From Bifidobacterium breve (GTDB lineage: Bacteria > Bacteroidota > Bacteroidia > Cytophagales > UBA9547), in the NCBI GenBank assembly GCA_943325655.2, contig CALPQG020000166.1, positions 1-6,268 on the forward strand: a stretch of 6,268 nt of DNA, given 5' to 3'. This document shows, piece after piece, positions 1-5,974 of this stretch. A program made the translations under genes and the position numbers. The notes below the pieces were generated by a model, which made no database searches, was not told where the DNA came from, and was given only the letters and a program-made list of their open reading frames with translations. The first letter of the stretch is position 1, and every line of letters starts with the position of its first letter.

Positions 1-339
1 AATCAATCCAGGAACACCCAGCTTGGTTCCTCCAAAATATCGTACCACCACCACCAATATATTGGTCAAACCAGAAGACCGGATTTGATTTAAAATAGGC
101 GTGCCAGCGGTATGGGCAGGTTCACCGTCATCGTTGGCTCTTGTTTTCGATTTGTCTGCGCCCAAAATATAAGCATAACAATGATGGCGTGCATCAAAAT
201 GAATTTTCTTCAATTCATCTACATACATTTTTACCATTTTTTCATCCTGAACAGGAAAAGCAAAAGCATGAAATTTGCTTCCTTTTTCTTTGTACAAGCC
301 TTCGTAATTTGTTGCTATGGTTTGAAAACTATCATTCAT
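1..339 (-). CDS. yigZ: YigZ/IMPACT family protein (UPF0029), N-terminal part, cut by window edge
   Basis: The minus strand is open from an ATG at 339-337 to the window edge, giving the first 113 residues of a protein normally about 200 long. Visible hallmarks are the opening EKGSKFHAFAFPV (about residues 18-30), then HFDARHHCYAYILG, then NDDGEPAHTAGTPIL, and then VVVRYFGGTKLG near the edge. The last is the signature stretch of the YigZ/IMPACT N-terminal domain. The family's molecular role is poorly settled: eukaryotic IMPACT modulates the GCN2 kinase, and bacterial YigZ has an RNase PH/ribosomal S5-like fold, so nucleic-acid or translation-linked roles have been proposed. It is probably cytosolic, as no signal peptide is seen. 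Its start overlaps the end of the upstream glycosyltransferase gene by 8 bp, suggesting translational coupling, although no functional link to glycans is known. The missing C-terminal half lies beyond position 1. Confidence 0.93.
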   Translation of the reverse strand, partial: MNDSFQTIATNYEGLYKEKGSKFHAFAFPVQDEKMVKMYVDELKKIHFDARHHCYAYILGADKSKTRANDDGEPAHTAGTPILNQIRSSGLTNILVVVVRYFGGTKLGVPGLI

Positions 340-1444
340 TTTTTGAAAAATAATTACGGTCTTTCCATACCACATTTTTAGATTTTAAAATACTTATCGT
401 TGTTGTTATTCCTATAAAAAAGCTGTAGAAATCAAATAGGAATAAAGCGATAAAAGTTGTTTTTTCTTTTACTGTTTTCATTACCATTAACAGAAATAGG
501 CTTTGAATGGTCCATTTAATGAGTACTGCGACTAATGTATAGATTAAACTAACAAAACTTAGGTAACAGGCCACGGGGAAAAACAGCATTTGTATCATCA
601 ATAGAAACGACAAATACCAAGGCATTTTATGTCTTACTCCCAATGTCCATCTTTTGCGCTGTGAAATTATTGCCGGAATATTCTTCATTGGCAGCGCAAA
701 AGCTTTTACTTTATCATCTACCACCTGAATGCACTCATAATGGAGTTGGTATACCTTTTCAAACAAAGCAAAGTCTTCGGTCAAGGAAAAAGGGATGTTT
801 TCGTAACCACCAGTTTTAAGGTAAGCATCTTTGGTCACCATCATGTTATTCCCCATCGCGGATAATGGCTTGTCGGTATCAAAAAATATTTTCATCACGG
901 CTTGTGCAAAAGTCCAGTCTAGCGCTTGTAGTTTAGCCAATAAATTTTCGCCATCAATGTGCGTGTAGCCAGTAACGATTCCTGTTTCAGGAGTCACATT
1001 TGCTAACATGGCATTTAACCAATCAGGTTGCACTTCGATGTCAGCATCCGTTATGAACAAATAATCTCCTTTAGCTTCTTGGGCCAATTGCGCCAGAACA
1101 TTTGCTTTTCCTTTGGCTATTCCGATTTGTGAGGTGATATTGAGTAATCTGAATTTTGGTTTGTCTGAAATATAGTTACGAACAATTGCTTCGGTACCGT
1201 CTGAAGAAGCGTCATTGCCAATGAGTATTTCTATGTTTTCGGAAGGGAATTGCAAATTATTTAGTGACTGTAAACACCTTTTAATAGTTGCTTCTTCATT
1301 TCTAGCCGCCAGTAGAATACTTATTTTTGTTTGCTGAAGATTGAGGTAAGTAGTCGTAGTTTTCTTTCTGAAAATCCACTGGAGGATAAGTATCCAAAAA
1401 ATACTGATGATCAATGTAAAATATATTTCTAGTCCAAAATTCAT
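332..1444 (-). CDS. membrane family 2 glycosyltransferase (processive QxxRW type)
   Basis: This 370-residue GT2 enzyme should use a nucleotide sugar to build a beta-linked glycan at the inner membrane. One N-terminal membrane segment (about residues 8-25) precedes a GT-A catalytic domain, ISILLAARNEEATI at 41-54. D78 in GNDASSDGT is the nucleotide-binding Asp. DAD at 133-135 is the metal-binding motif. E223-D224 in the SLTEDFALFEK stretch supplies the catalytic base. QRKRW at 262-266 is the Q/RxxRW motif of processive synthases such as cellulose, chitin, hyaluronan, NodC and PgaC/IcaA enzymes. About three more membrane helices follow (278-300, 301-322, 330-352), then WKDRNY (360-365) near the end. 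Its start overlaps the stop of the deacetylase gene in an ATGA (4 bp), so the two are probably translated together. With an N-deacetylase partner, an N-acetylhexosamine polymer or oligomer is the likeliest product, but the sugar cannot be read from the sequence. A non-processive lipid glycosyltransferase is an alternative. Confidence 0.9.
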   Translation of the reverse strand: MNFGLEIYFTLIISIFWILILQWIFRKKTTTTYLNLQQTKISILLAARNEEATIKRCLQSLNNLQFPSENIEILIGNDASSDGTEAIVRNYISDKPKFRLLNITSQIGIAKGKANVLAQLAQEAKGDYLFITDADIEVQPDWLNAMLANVTPETGIVTGYTHIDGENLLAKLQALDWTFAQAVMKIFFDTDKPLSAMGNNMMVTKDAYLKTGGYENIPFSLTEDFALFEKVYQLHYECIQVVDDKVKAFALPMKNIPAIISQRKRWTLGVRHKMPWYLSFLLMIQMLFFPVACYLSFVSLIYTLVAVLIKWTIQSLFLLMVMKTVKEKTTFIALFLFDFYSFFIGITTTISILKSKNVVWKDRNYFSKNE

Positions 1445-2151
1445 AAGCTTTCAAATTTATATCCCTTTTCGGTTAAAGTTTTTAAGTATAAAGGCAATAC
1501 ATATTGTAGTGTTTCAAATGACTTGATATTGTCATGAAATACGACAATTGAACCACTTTTAGTATGTTTCAACGAGGCTTTTAAACATTTTTCCTTGCTT
1601 AATTTTTTGTCAAAATCTCCACTTAACACATCCCAAAGCACAATTTCATAATTTAACTCCCTTATTTTTTTTGCCTGTGAAAATTTCAATCTGCCATAAG
1701 GAGGCCTAAACAATAAAGGTGTTTCAACTTTTGCGTATCGCGCCATTGTCTCTGCACATTGTTGTATGTTTGACAAATAGATGGCATCTGAAGTTTGAAT
1801 TCCTTTCAAATGGTTATAGGTGTGATTGCCAACAATGTGGCTTTCGGAAATAATTTGGGTATATATCTGTGGATGTTTTTTGATATTTTCCCCTACGCAA
1901 AAAAAAGTAGCCTTGGCATTATATGTTTTTAAAACATTCAATACCCATGGTGTTACTTCAGGAATAGGACCATCATCAAAAGTGAGGTGTACAACTTTTT
2001 GAGCATGCCTTTTTTTCCAAATAAAACTTGGTAGTATTTTTTGAATCCAAATAGGAGAGTGGTGTAAATACAAAATAAGTTTTATTTTTTTTATAAATAA
2101 GTATTGTAATCCATAATGTTTTTGAATATTGCAGGTTAATATTAATTCCAT
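1441..2151 (-). CDS. polysaccharide deacetylase (NodB/CE4 domain)
   Basis: This metal-dependent carbohydrate esterase family 4 enzyme would remove N-acetyl groups from an amino-sugar glycan. All five NodB motifs are present. TFDDGP is at 57-62 (D59 catalytic base, D60 metal ligand). HTYNH at 110-114 gives the two metal His residues. RPPYG is at 149-153. WDVLSGD at 173-179 is the fourth motif. IVVFHD at 202-207 contains the catalytic H206. At 236 residues it is a bare catalytic domain. There is no convincing cleavable signal peptide: the N-terminus has Lys-rich and hydrophobic patches, so a cytosolic or membrane-associated site is possible. The annotated ATG is only 31 bp from the divergent gene. 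A TTG at 2073-2071 (residue 27) would give a start MYLHHSPIWIQKILP, which to my recollection resembles the opening of related bacteroidetal proteins. I consider that shorter form plausible. The stop overlaps the next glycosyltransferase start by 4 bp, so synthase and deacetylase form one transcription unit. Confidence 0.93.
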   Translation of the reverse strand: MELILTCNIQKHYGLQYLFIKKIKLILYLHHSPIWIQKILPSFIWKKRHAQKVVHLTFDDGPIPEVTPWVLNVLKTYNAKATFFCVGENIKKHPQIYTQIISESHIVGNHTYNHLKGIQTSDAIYLSNIQQCAETMARYAKVETPLLFRPPYGRLKFSQAKKIRELNYEIVLWDVLSGDFDKKLSKEKCLKASLKHTKSGSIVVFHDNIKSFETLQYVLPLYLKTLTEKGYKFESL

Positions 2152-2182
2152 CTTTTCAATACAATATTTCAGTTGCTAAGTT

Positions 2183-2902
2183 ATGATTAAAAAACTATCT
2201 GTCATAATACCTGCTTATAACGAAGGTCCAACAATACATTTTATTTTAGAAAAAGTAAAAGCCGTAACATTAATTGAAAATATTGAAAAGGAAATCATTA
2301 TTGTCAATGATTTTTCCAATGACAATACAGAAGCAGCAATTTTAAATTATAAAGAAAATAACCCTGAATTGAATATTGTTTATTGCAAACATGCGTTTAA
2401 TCAAGGGAAAGGTGCCGCTTTGCACACGGGCATTCAAAAAGCAACCGGTGATTATTTGGTTATTCAGGATGCTGATTTAGAATATAATCCTGAAGAGTTT
2501 AATTTGTTGTTAAAACCGGTAGTAGATGGTGTAGCAGATGTCGTTTTTGGCTCTCGATTTATTGGAGGTAAGCCACACAGAATATTGTTCTTTTGGCACA
2601 CCATAGGAAATAAGTTCCTAACGTTCATCTCTAACCTGTTTACAGATTTGAATTTGTCAGACATGGAAACCTGTTACAAACTTTTCAATACCAAGATGGT
2701 ACAATCACTCCATCTACAAGAAAAAAGATTCGGATTTGAGCCTGAAGTTACTGCCAAAATTTCTAGGATTCCTTTGATTAGAATCTACGAAGTAGGTATT
2801 TCTTATTATGGAAGAACATTTGAAGAAGGGAAAAAAATTGGATGGAGAGATGGTTTTAGGGCTATCTATTGCATCTTAAAATACGGTTTTTTAAAGTTGT
2901 AG
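2183..2902 (+). CDS. family 2 glycosyltransferase, polyprenyl-phosphate hexose synthase-like (DPM1 type)
   Basis: This 239-residue GT-A fold enzyme resembles dolichol-phosphate mannosyltransferase (DPM1) and bacterial polyprenyl-phosphate glycosyltransferases, which move a hexose from a nucleotide sugar to a lipid phosphate. Visible motifs are LSVIIPAYNEGPTI (5-18), D43 in IVNDFSNDNT, NQGKGAALHTGI (73-84), the metal-binding QDADLEY (95-101), GSRF (123-126), DMETCYKLF (160-168), FGFEPEVTAKI (183-193), and a basic C-terminal GRTFEEGKKIGWRDG block (210-224). It lacks the C-terminal membrane helices of the GtrB group, so it is probably soluble or peripherally membrane-bound on the cytosolic side. 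It is the only plus-strand gene. It is divergent from the deacetylase, convergent with the phosphotransferase gene, and followed 10 bp after its stop by a long inverted repeat. The start is fixed by MIKKLSVIIPAYNE, the usual family opening; no clear ribosome binding site is present. The donor sugar (mannose or glucose) cannot be told. Confidence 0.9.
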   Translation: MIKKLSVIIPAYNEGPTIHFILEKVKAVTLIENIEKEIIIVNDFSNDNTEAAILNYKENNPELNIVYCKHAFNQGKGAALHTGIQKATGDYLVIQDADLEYNPEEFNLLLKPVVDGVADVVFGSRFIGGKPHRILFFWHTIGNKFLTFISNLFTDLNLSDMETCYKLFNTKMVQSLHLQEKRFGFEPEVTAKISRIPLIRIYEVGISYYGRTFEEGKKIGWRDGFRAIYCILKYGFLKL

Positions 2903-2910
2903 TGCATGTA

Positions 2911-2948
2911 CTATTAGTTGTGAATTGGTCACAATTCACAACTAATGG
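2911..2948. terminator. perfect 15-bp inverted repeat between convergent genes, probable bidirectional terminator
   Basis: Arms at 2913-2927 (ATTAGTTGTGAATTG) and 2932-2946 (its exact reverse complement) enclose the 4-nt loop GTCA. A T·G and a C-G pair can extend the stem to 2911-2948. The repeat begins within 10 bp of the plus-strand stop and about 46 bp from the stop of the converging phosphotransferase gene. Its place and symmetry suit a terminator working in both directions. Neither side has a good T-tract, so it is not a textbook intrinsic terminator. It could instead be a 3'-end stabilising hairpin or a copy of a dispersed intergenic repeat. Confidence 0.6.
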
Positions 2949-2993
2949 TAATACAAAACGCTTTTGGGTGACATTTTTTATCTAGCTGCAAAA

Positions 2994-4397
2994 TCACTTT
3001 CCTTTTGCAGACAATACTGTTAACACGGTATGGATTAGTATTTTAATGTCCATCAAAATAGACATGTTTTCAATGTAAATGATGTCATATTCAAGTCTTT
3101 GAACCATTTCAATTACGTTTTCTGCATATCCAAATTTCACCTGTCCTAAAGAAGTAATCCCTGGTTTCACCTTATGCAAGTGTGTATAATGAGGTGCAAT
3201 TTCAATGATTTTATTGATAAAATGCTGACGTTCTGGCCTTGGTCCAACAAGGGACATATTGCCTATAAGTACATTATAAAACTGCGGGAATTCATCCAGT
3301 CGGGTTTTTCGCATCAATTTACCCCATGGCGTAATTCTAGGGTCATTGTGTTTTGAAAGTGCATAACCATGATTTTCAGCACCCACATACATACTCCTAA
3401 ATTTATATATTTTAAAAGGCTTGGCATGTTTCCCAACTCGAGTTTGTTGGTAAATAATGGGTCCTTCTGAGGTGAGTTTTGTGATCAATGCGGTAATAAT
3501 AAAAATTGGAAATCCGAGCACCAAAACAGATAAAGACACGAAAATGTCCATTACACGTTTGATGGTATTTTGCCAGGCTGGAAGTAGTTCTTGCTTAATT
3601 TCAATCAAAGGCACCCCCAAAACGTGGCTTATACTTACGGAACCAATGAGCATTTGATACATGTCTGGGATGATGCTGATTTTTACATTTAAACCTTCCA
3701 GCTTTGTTAATATTTCAGCAATTTTTTGATGCTCAGAAGGTTCGATGGCGATGACAACCTGTTCTATTTTACATCTTCTGATAATTTTATCGAGATTTTC
3801 AATCCCGCCTAAATGTTTTAATTTACCTTCAAAAAAATCAAACTTTTCAGATCCAACATGGATATAAGCTAAAAACTTTAAACCTAAATACCTGTTTTTA
3901 GTTTCTAAATCTGAATAAACATCTTGAGCTGTTTGGTTAGAGCCAATGAGTAAACTGTTGTAATAAATAGTTTTATGTCGAATTTGGTATTTTGAGATAG
4001 ACATGACCACCATTTTTGCCATTATTGAAATGGTAGCATGTAATCCAAAATACAAAAATAACAGGTTGTAAATGGTATGAGTAGAATTTGTCCAATGGTT
4101 GTCGATATAAAAGAAAAAAAAGATGATAACGACTCCAATAACAGCCACAAAGAGTAATAGAAAGCACTCTTTTACGCGTGATTTTTGAAGTACATTAACA
4201 TAAAATCCTGAAAAACTGTATATTAATAACCAGATTGCTCCAATCAAAGAAGTTGTTATATAGGGAGGTAAGTGTATCGGAATGAAAATATTTTCCTGGT
4301 ATAATTGGATGCTACAATAGTAAAAGCATGACCACGCAAGTATTGCTGCACAAAAATCCCAACATAAATACTTTAGCGCCTGATATGATTTTTTCAT
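2994..4397 (-). CDS. exopolysaccharide polyprenyl glycosylphosphotransferase (second of a tandem pair)
   Basis: This 467-residue membrane enzyme of the polyisoprenyl-phosphate hexose-1-phosphate transferase family transfers a sugar-1-phosphate from a UDP-sugar to undecaprenyl phosphate, the first step of surface glycan assembly. About four N-terminal membrane helices (11-30, 46-66, 78-97, 108-134) lead into a Rossmann-like domain beginning SLLIGSNQTAQ (148-158), whose glycine motif is weak. The C-terminal bacterial sugar transferase domain starts at KRVMDI (280-285) with a membrane hairpin, then QQTRVGK (317-323), KFRSM (332-336), the catalytic D368-E369 in RLDEFPQF, SLVGPRPE (382-389), KPGITSLGQV (411-420) and YIENMS (441-446). 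It ends in AKGK. KPGITS with FGYAENVIEMVQRLEYD differs from the upstream paralogue and marks another subfamily. It starts 6 bp after that gene's stop, so the two are surely co-transcribed. The sugar it handles cannot be read directly. Confidence 0.92.
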   Translation of the reverse strand: MKKSYQALKYLCWDFCAAILAWSCFYYCSIQLYQENIFIPIHLPPYITTSLIGAIWLLIYSFSGFYVNVLQKSRVKECFLLLFVAVIGVVIIFFFFYIDNHWTNSTHTIYNLLFLYFGLHATISIMAKMVVMSISKYQIRHKTIYYNSLLIGSNQTAQDVYSDLETKNRYLGLKFLAYIHVGSEKFDFFEGKLKHLGGIENLDKIIRRCKIEQVVIAIEPSEHQKIAEILTKLEGLNVKISIIPDMYQMLIGSVSISHVLGVPLIEIKQELLPAWQNTIKRVMDIFVSLSVLVLGFPIFIITALITKLTSEGPIIYQQTRVGKHAKPFKIYKFRSMYVGAENHGYALSKHNDPRITPWGKLMRKTRLDEFPQFYNVLIGNMSLVGPRPERQHFINKIIEIAPHYTHLHKVKPGITSLGQVKFGYAENVIEMVQRLEYDIIYIENMSILMDIKILIHTVLTVLSAKGK

Positions 4398-4403
4398 AAA
4401 TAG

Positions 4404-5786
4404 CTAATAAGCATCGCCTTTAAAAGCAGCTTTAATGGTGAGTAAAATAATTTTAACATCGAACCAAAGCGTCCAGTTTTCTATGTAAATTAAATCTAAC
4501 CTCACCCTGTTTTTCATCATTTGGCTGTCTGAAGTTTCCCCTCTAAACCCTTTGGCTTGTGCTAAGCCAGTTATTCCTGGTTTTACAAAATGACGAACCA
4601 TGTATTTCTCAATTACCTGAGCATATTCTTCCGTATGTTTTACCATGTGTGGTCTTGGGCCAACAATAGACATGTCTCCATAGAGTACATTTATAAATTG
4701 AGGGAACTCATCAATACTTGTTTTTCGAATAAATGCACCTATAGGAGTGATTCTGCTGTCCCCTCTTTTTGCCTGTAATTTGTCCGCATCATGGTTTACG
4801 TACATGCTTCTAAATTTATAGCACCAGAAATCAGAGTTGTTTTTTCCTGATCTTTTTTGTTTGAAAAAAACTGGTCCTTTAGAGCCAATCCTTATCAATA
4901 GGGCAATAATTGGAAATAACCACGATAAGATAAATAAAATTACCAGAGAGGAAACTACCATGTCAAAACTTCTTTTAATGATACGATTGAACATCTCATC
5001 TAAAGGCATTTTTCTGAATGACATCACTGGCATGTTATCGTAAAAATCAATATTGACTTTACGGTACATAAACCCACCATAATCAGGTAATATTTTTAGT
5101 CTGATAAAGTTATTGTCTGCAAATTCAATAATTTGTTTTACTTCTGCTTTGGTCAAATCTTCTAAAGAACAATAGATTTCATCAATATTATTATCGATGA
5201 CAAAATTGGCTAATTCATCAATGGATCCTTTTAGCATATCACTTTCGTGGTTGGTTTCATTGTCAAAAAACCCTTCGAATTTATAGCCCCATTCTGGATG
5301 TTTATTGAAAAATTGGGAGAGCTCCAAAGAGGCATTTCCCAAACCAACAATCACGACACGTCTAAAATTATGTCCTGATTTTCGATAAGATTTCAAGGTC
5401 ATATTCATCACAAATCGCCATGAAAATAGTAATACTCCAAAGCTGGCATAAAACAATAAGAAGTGTTCTCTGGAATAATAATGTGCTTTCCTTAAAACTA
5501 CAAAAGCGGCAACAAACATTAAATGGACAAATATTCCTTTAAATACGATCCTGACAATTTGGTCAAAATGCATCACCCTGTTGAGGTCATATATTTTGCT
5601 GGAAAATGCAGCAATAATCCATGCAAGATTAAAAAATAAAAGCAGGGATAAATATTGACCGTGTAAAAGTTCATAGTCAATGACGCCAAATTTGTACAAG
5701 TATGCTCCTACGAAAGAAATATTGATTAATGCAATATCTCCTGTAAAGTGAATAAATCGAATATATTTTGAGTATTGTGGAGTCAT
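4404..5786 (-). CDS. wcaJ: undecaprenyl-phosphate hexose phosphotransferase, WcaJ-like (first of a tandem pair)
   Basis: This 460-residue initiating enzyme of surface polysaccharide synthesis, by resemblance to WcaJ, would transfer glucose-1-phosphate from UDP-glucose to undecaprenyl phosphate at the inner membrane. It has about four N-terminal helices (12-32, 45-64, 80-98, 109-130). A CoA-binding-type Rossmann domain follows, with a good glycine motif VVIVGLGNASLELSQFF (144-160). The sugar transferase domain contains KRSFDM (271-276) with a membrane segment to about 300, KQKRSGK (309-315), KFRSMYV (324-330), the catalytic D359-E360 in SIDEFPQF, SIVGPRPH (373-380), KPGITGLAQAKGFRGET (402-418) and YIENWTLWFDVKI (434-446). 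The last two blocks are typical of WcaJ proteins. The length is usual for the family. The ATG at 5786 is the natural start and follows a 188-bp spacer with no ribosome binding site. It is the promoter-proximal gene of the pair. Glucose specificity is inferred from family resemblance only. Confidence 0.92.
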   Translation of the reverse strand: MTPQYSKYIRFIHFTGDIALINISFVGAYLYKFGVIDYELLHGQYLSLLLFFNLAWIIAAFSSKIYDLNRVMHFDQIVRIVFKGIFVHLMFVAAFVVLRKAHYYSREHFLLFYASFGVLLFSWRFVMNMTLKSYRKSGHNFRRVVIVGLGNASLELSQFFNKHPEWGYKFEGFFDNETNHESDMLKGSIDELANFVIDNNIDEIYCSLEDLTKAEVKQIIEFADNNFIRLKILPDYGGFMYRKVNIDFYDNMPVMSFRKMPLDEMFNRIIKRSFDMVVSSLVILFILSWLFPIIALLIRIGSKGPVFFKQKRSGKNNSDFWCYKFRSMYVNHDADKLQAKRGDSRITPIGAFIRKTSIDEFPQFINVLYGDMSIVGPRPHMVKHTEEYAQVIEKYMVRHFVKPGITGLAQAKGFRGETSDSQMMKNRVRLDLIYIENWTLWFDVKIILLTIKAAFKGDAY

Positions 5787-5909
5787 TTGTTGAGCTTAAA
5801 ACGAAAATACAAATAAAATATTACATCCCTTATTTATTTAGGTTAAAAAATGAATATTATATTTCATTTTGGAAATGATTTATTGGACTAAAAACGATTA
5901 GTTCATGAA
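5787..5909 (-). promoter_or_regulatory. upstream region of the phosphotransferase pair with palindromic half-sites
   Basis: This AT-rich spacer must carry the promoter of the two transferase genes, because a terminator closes the lpdA unit just before it. AAAATGAA at 5847-5854 and TTCATTTT at 5863-5870 form an inverted repeat with an 8-bp spacer. A third half-site, AAATGA at 5873-5878, pairs with the second as TCATTT-TGG-AAATGA. This looks like an operator for a dimeric regulator. A minus-strand TTtaTTTG at 5810-5817 matches the Bacteroidota -7 box (TAnnTTTG) at all but one position and lies 23 bp from the start codon, but I find no good -33 element. The AT bias makes chance matches likely, so both points are tentative. 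Confidence 0.4.
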
Positions 5910-5941
5910 AAAAGGCAACAGCGATTCCGCTACTGCCTTTT
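5908..5941 (-). terminator. rho-independent terminator of lpdA
   Basis: Read on the minus strand, 5941-5928 pairs with 5923-5910 around the 4-nt loop GAAT (5927-5924). The 14-bp stem has a GC-rich core and two G·U pairs. Its lower strand runs into a tract of six T residues (5913-5908 on the minus strand). It lies about 33 bp after the lpdA stop. On the plus strand the two G·U positions become A·C mismatches, so the hairpin is intact only in the lpdA direction. This supports its assignment to lpdA, and no plus-strand gene ends here. Confidence 0.88.
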
Positions 5942-5974
5942 CAAAAACTATAATCGATGTTCACTATCCGCGTA

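Noticed and set aside
112..381. Plus-strand open frames of 89 and 70 codons at the left edge
   Set aside because: They are antisense to the YigZ reading frame, which has clear conserved motifs; the translations look like AT-rich shadow sequence.
2117..2124. TGttTTTG as a -7 promoter box for the plus-strand glycosyltransferase
   Set aside because: One mismatch to TAnnTTTG and no TTG or TTTG element at the proper distance upstream; not distinguishable from chance.
2464..2664. Minus-strand 66-codon frame inside the DPM1-like gene
   Set aside because: It is antisense to the region encoding QDADLEY and GSRF and has no recognisable features.
2986..3010. Inverted repeat CTGCAAAA / TTTTGCAG around the stop codon of the second phosphotransferase
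   Set aside because: An 8-bp stem with a 9-nt loop and no T-tract, partly inside the coding region; too weak to call a terminator next to the much stronger repeat at 2913-2946.
3174..4167. Short frames at 3174-3356 (+), 3457-3657 (+) and 3973-4167 (-)
   Set aside because: All lie within the second phosphotransferase gene, as antisense or shifted-frame shadows of a fully conserved protein.
4590..5043. Plus-strand frames at 4590-4778 and 4837-5043
   Set aside because: They are antisense shadows of the WcaJ-like gene. The frames at 3174 and 4590 look alike only because they are antisense to the same conserved domain of the two paralogues.
2994..5786. Tandem transferases as one gene broken by a frameshift or a recent duplication
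   Set aside because: Both proteins are full length with their own N-terminal membrane domain and all catalytic blocks, and their sequences are clearly diverged.
5853..5862. TATAAT-like box on the minus strand upstream of the WcaJ-like gene
   Set aside because: There is no matching -35 element, Bacteroidota use a different promoter consensus, and such boxes are frequent by chance in AT-rich DNA.
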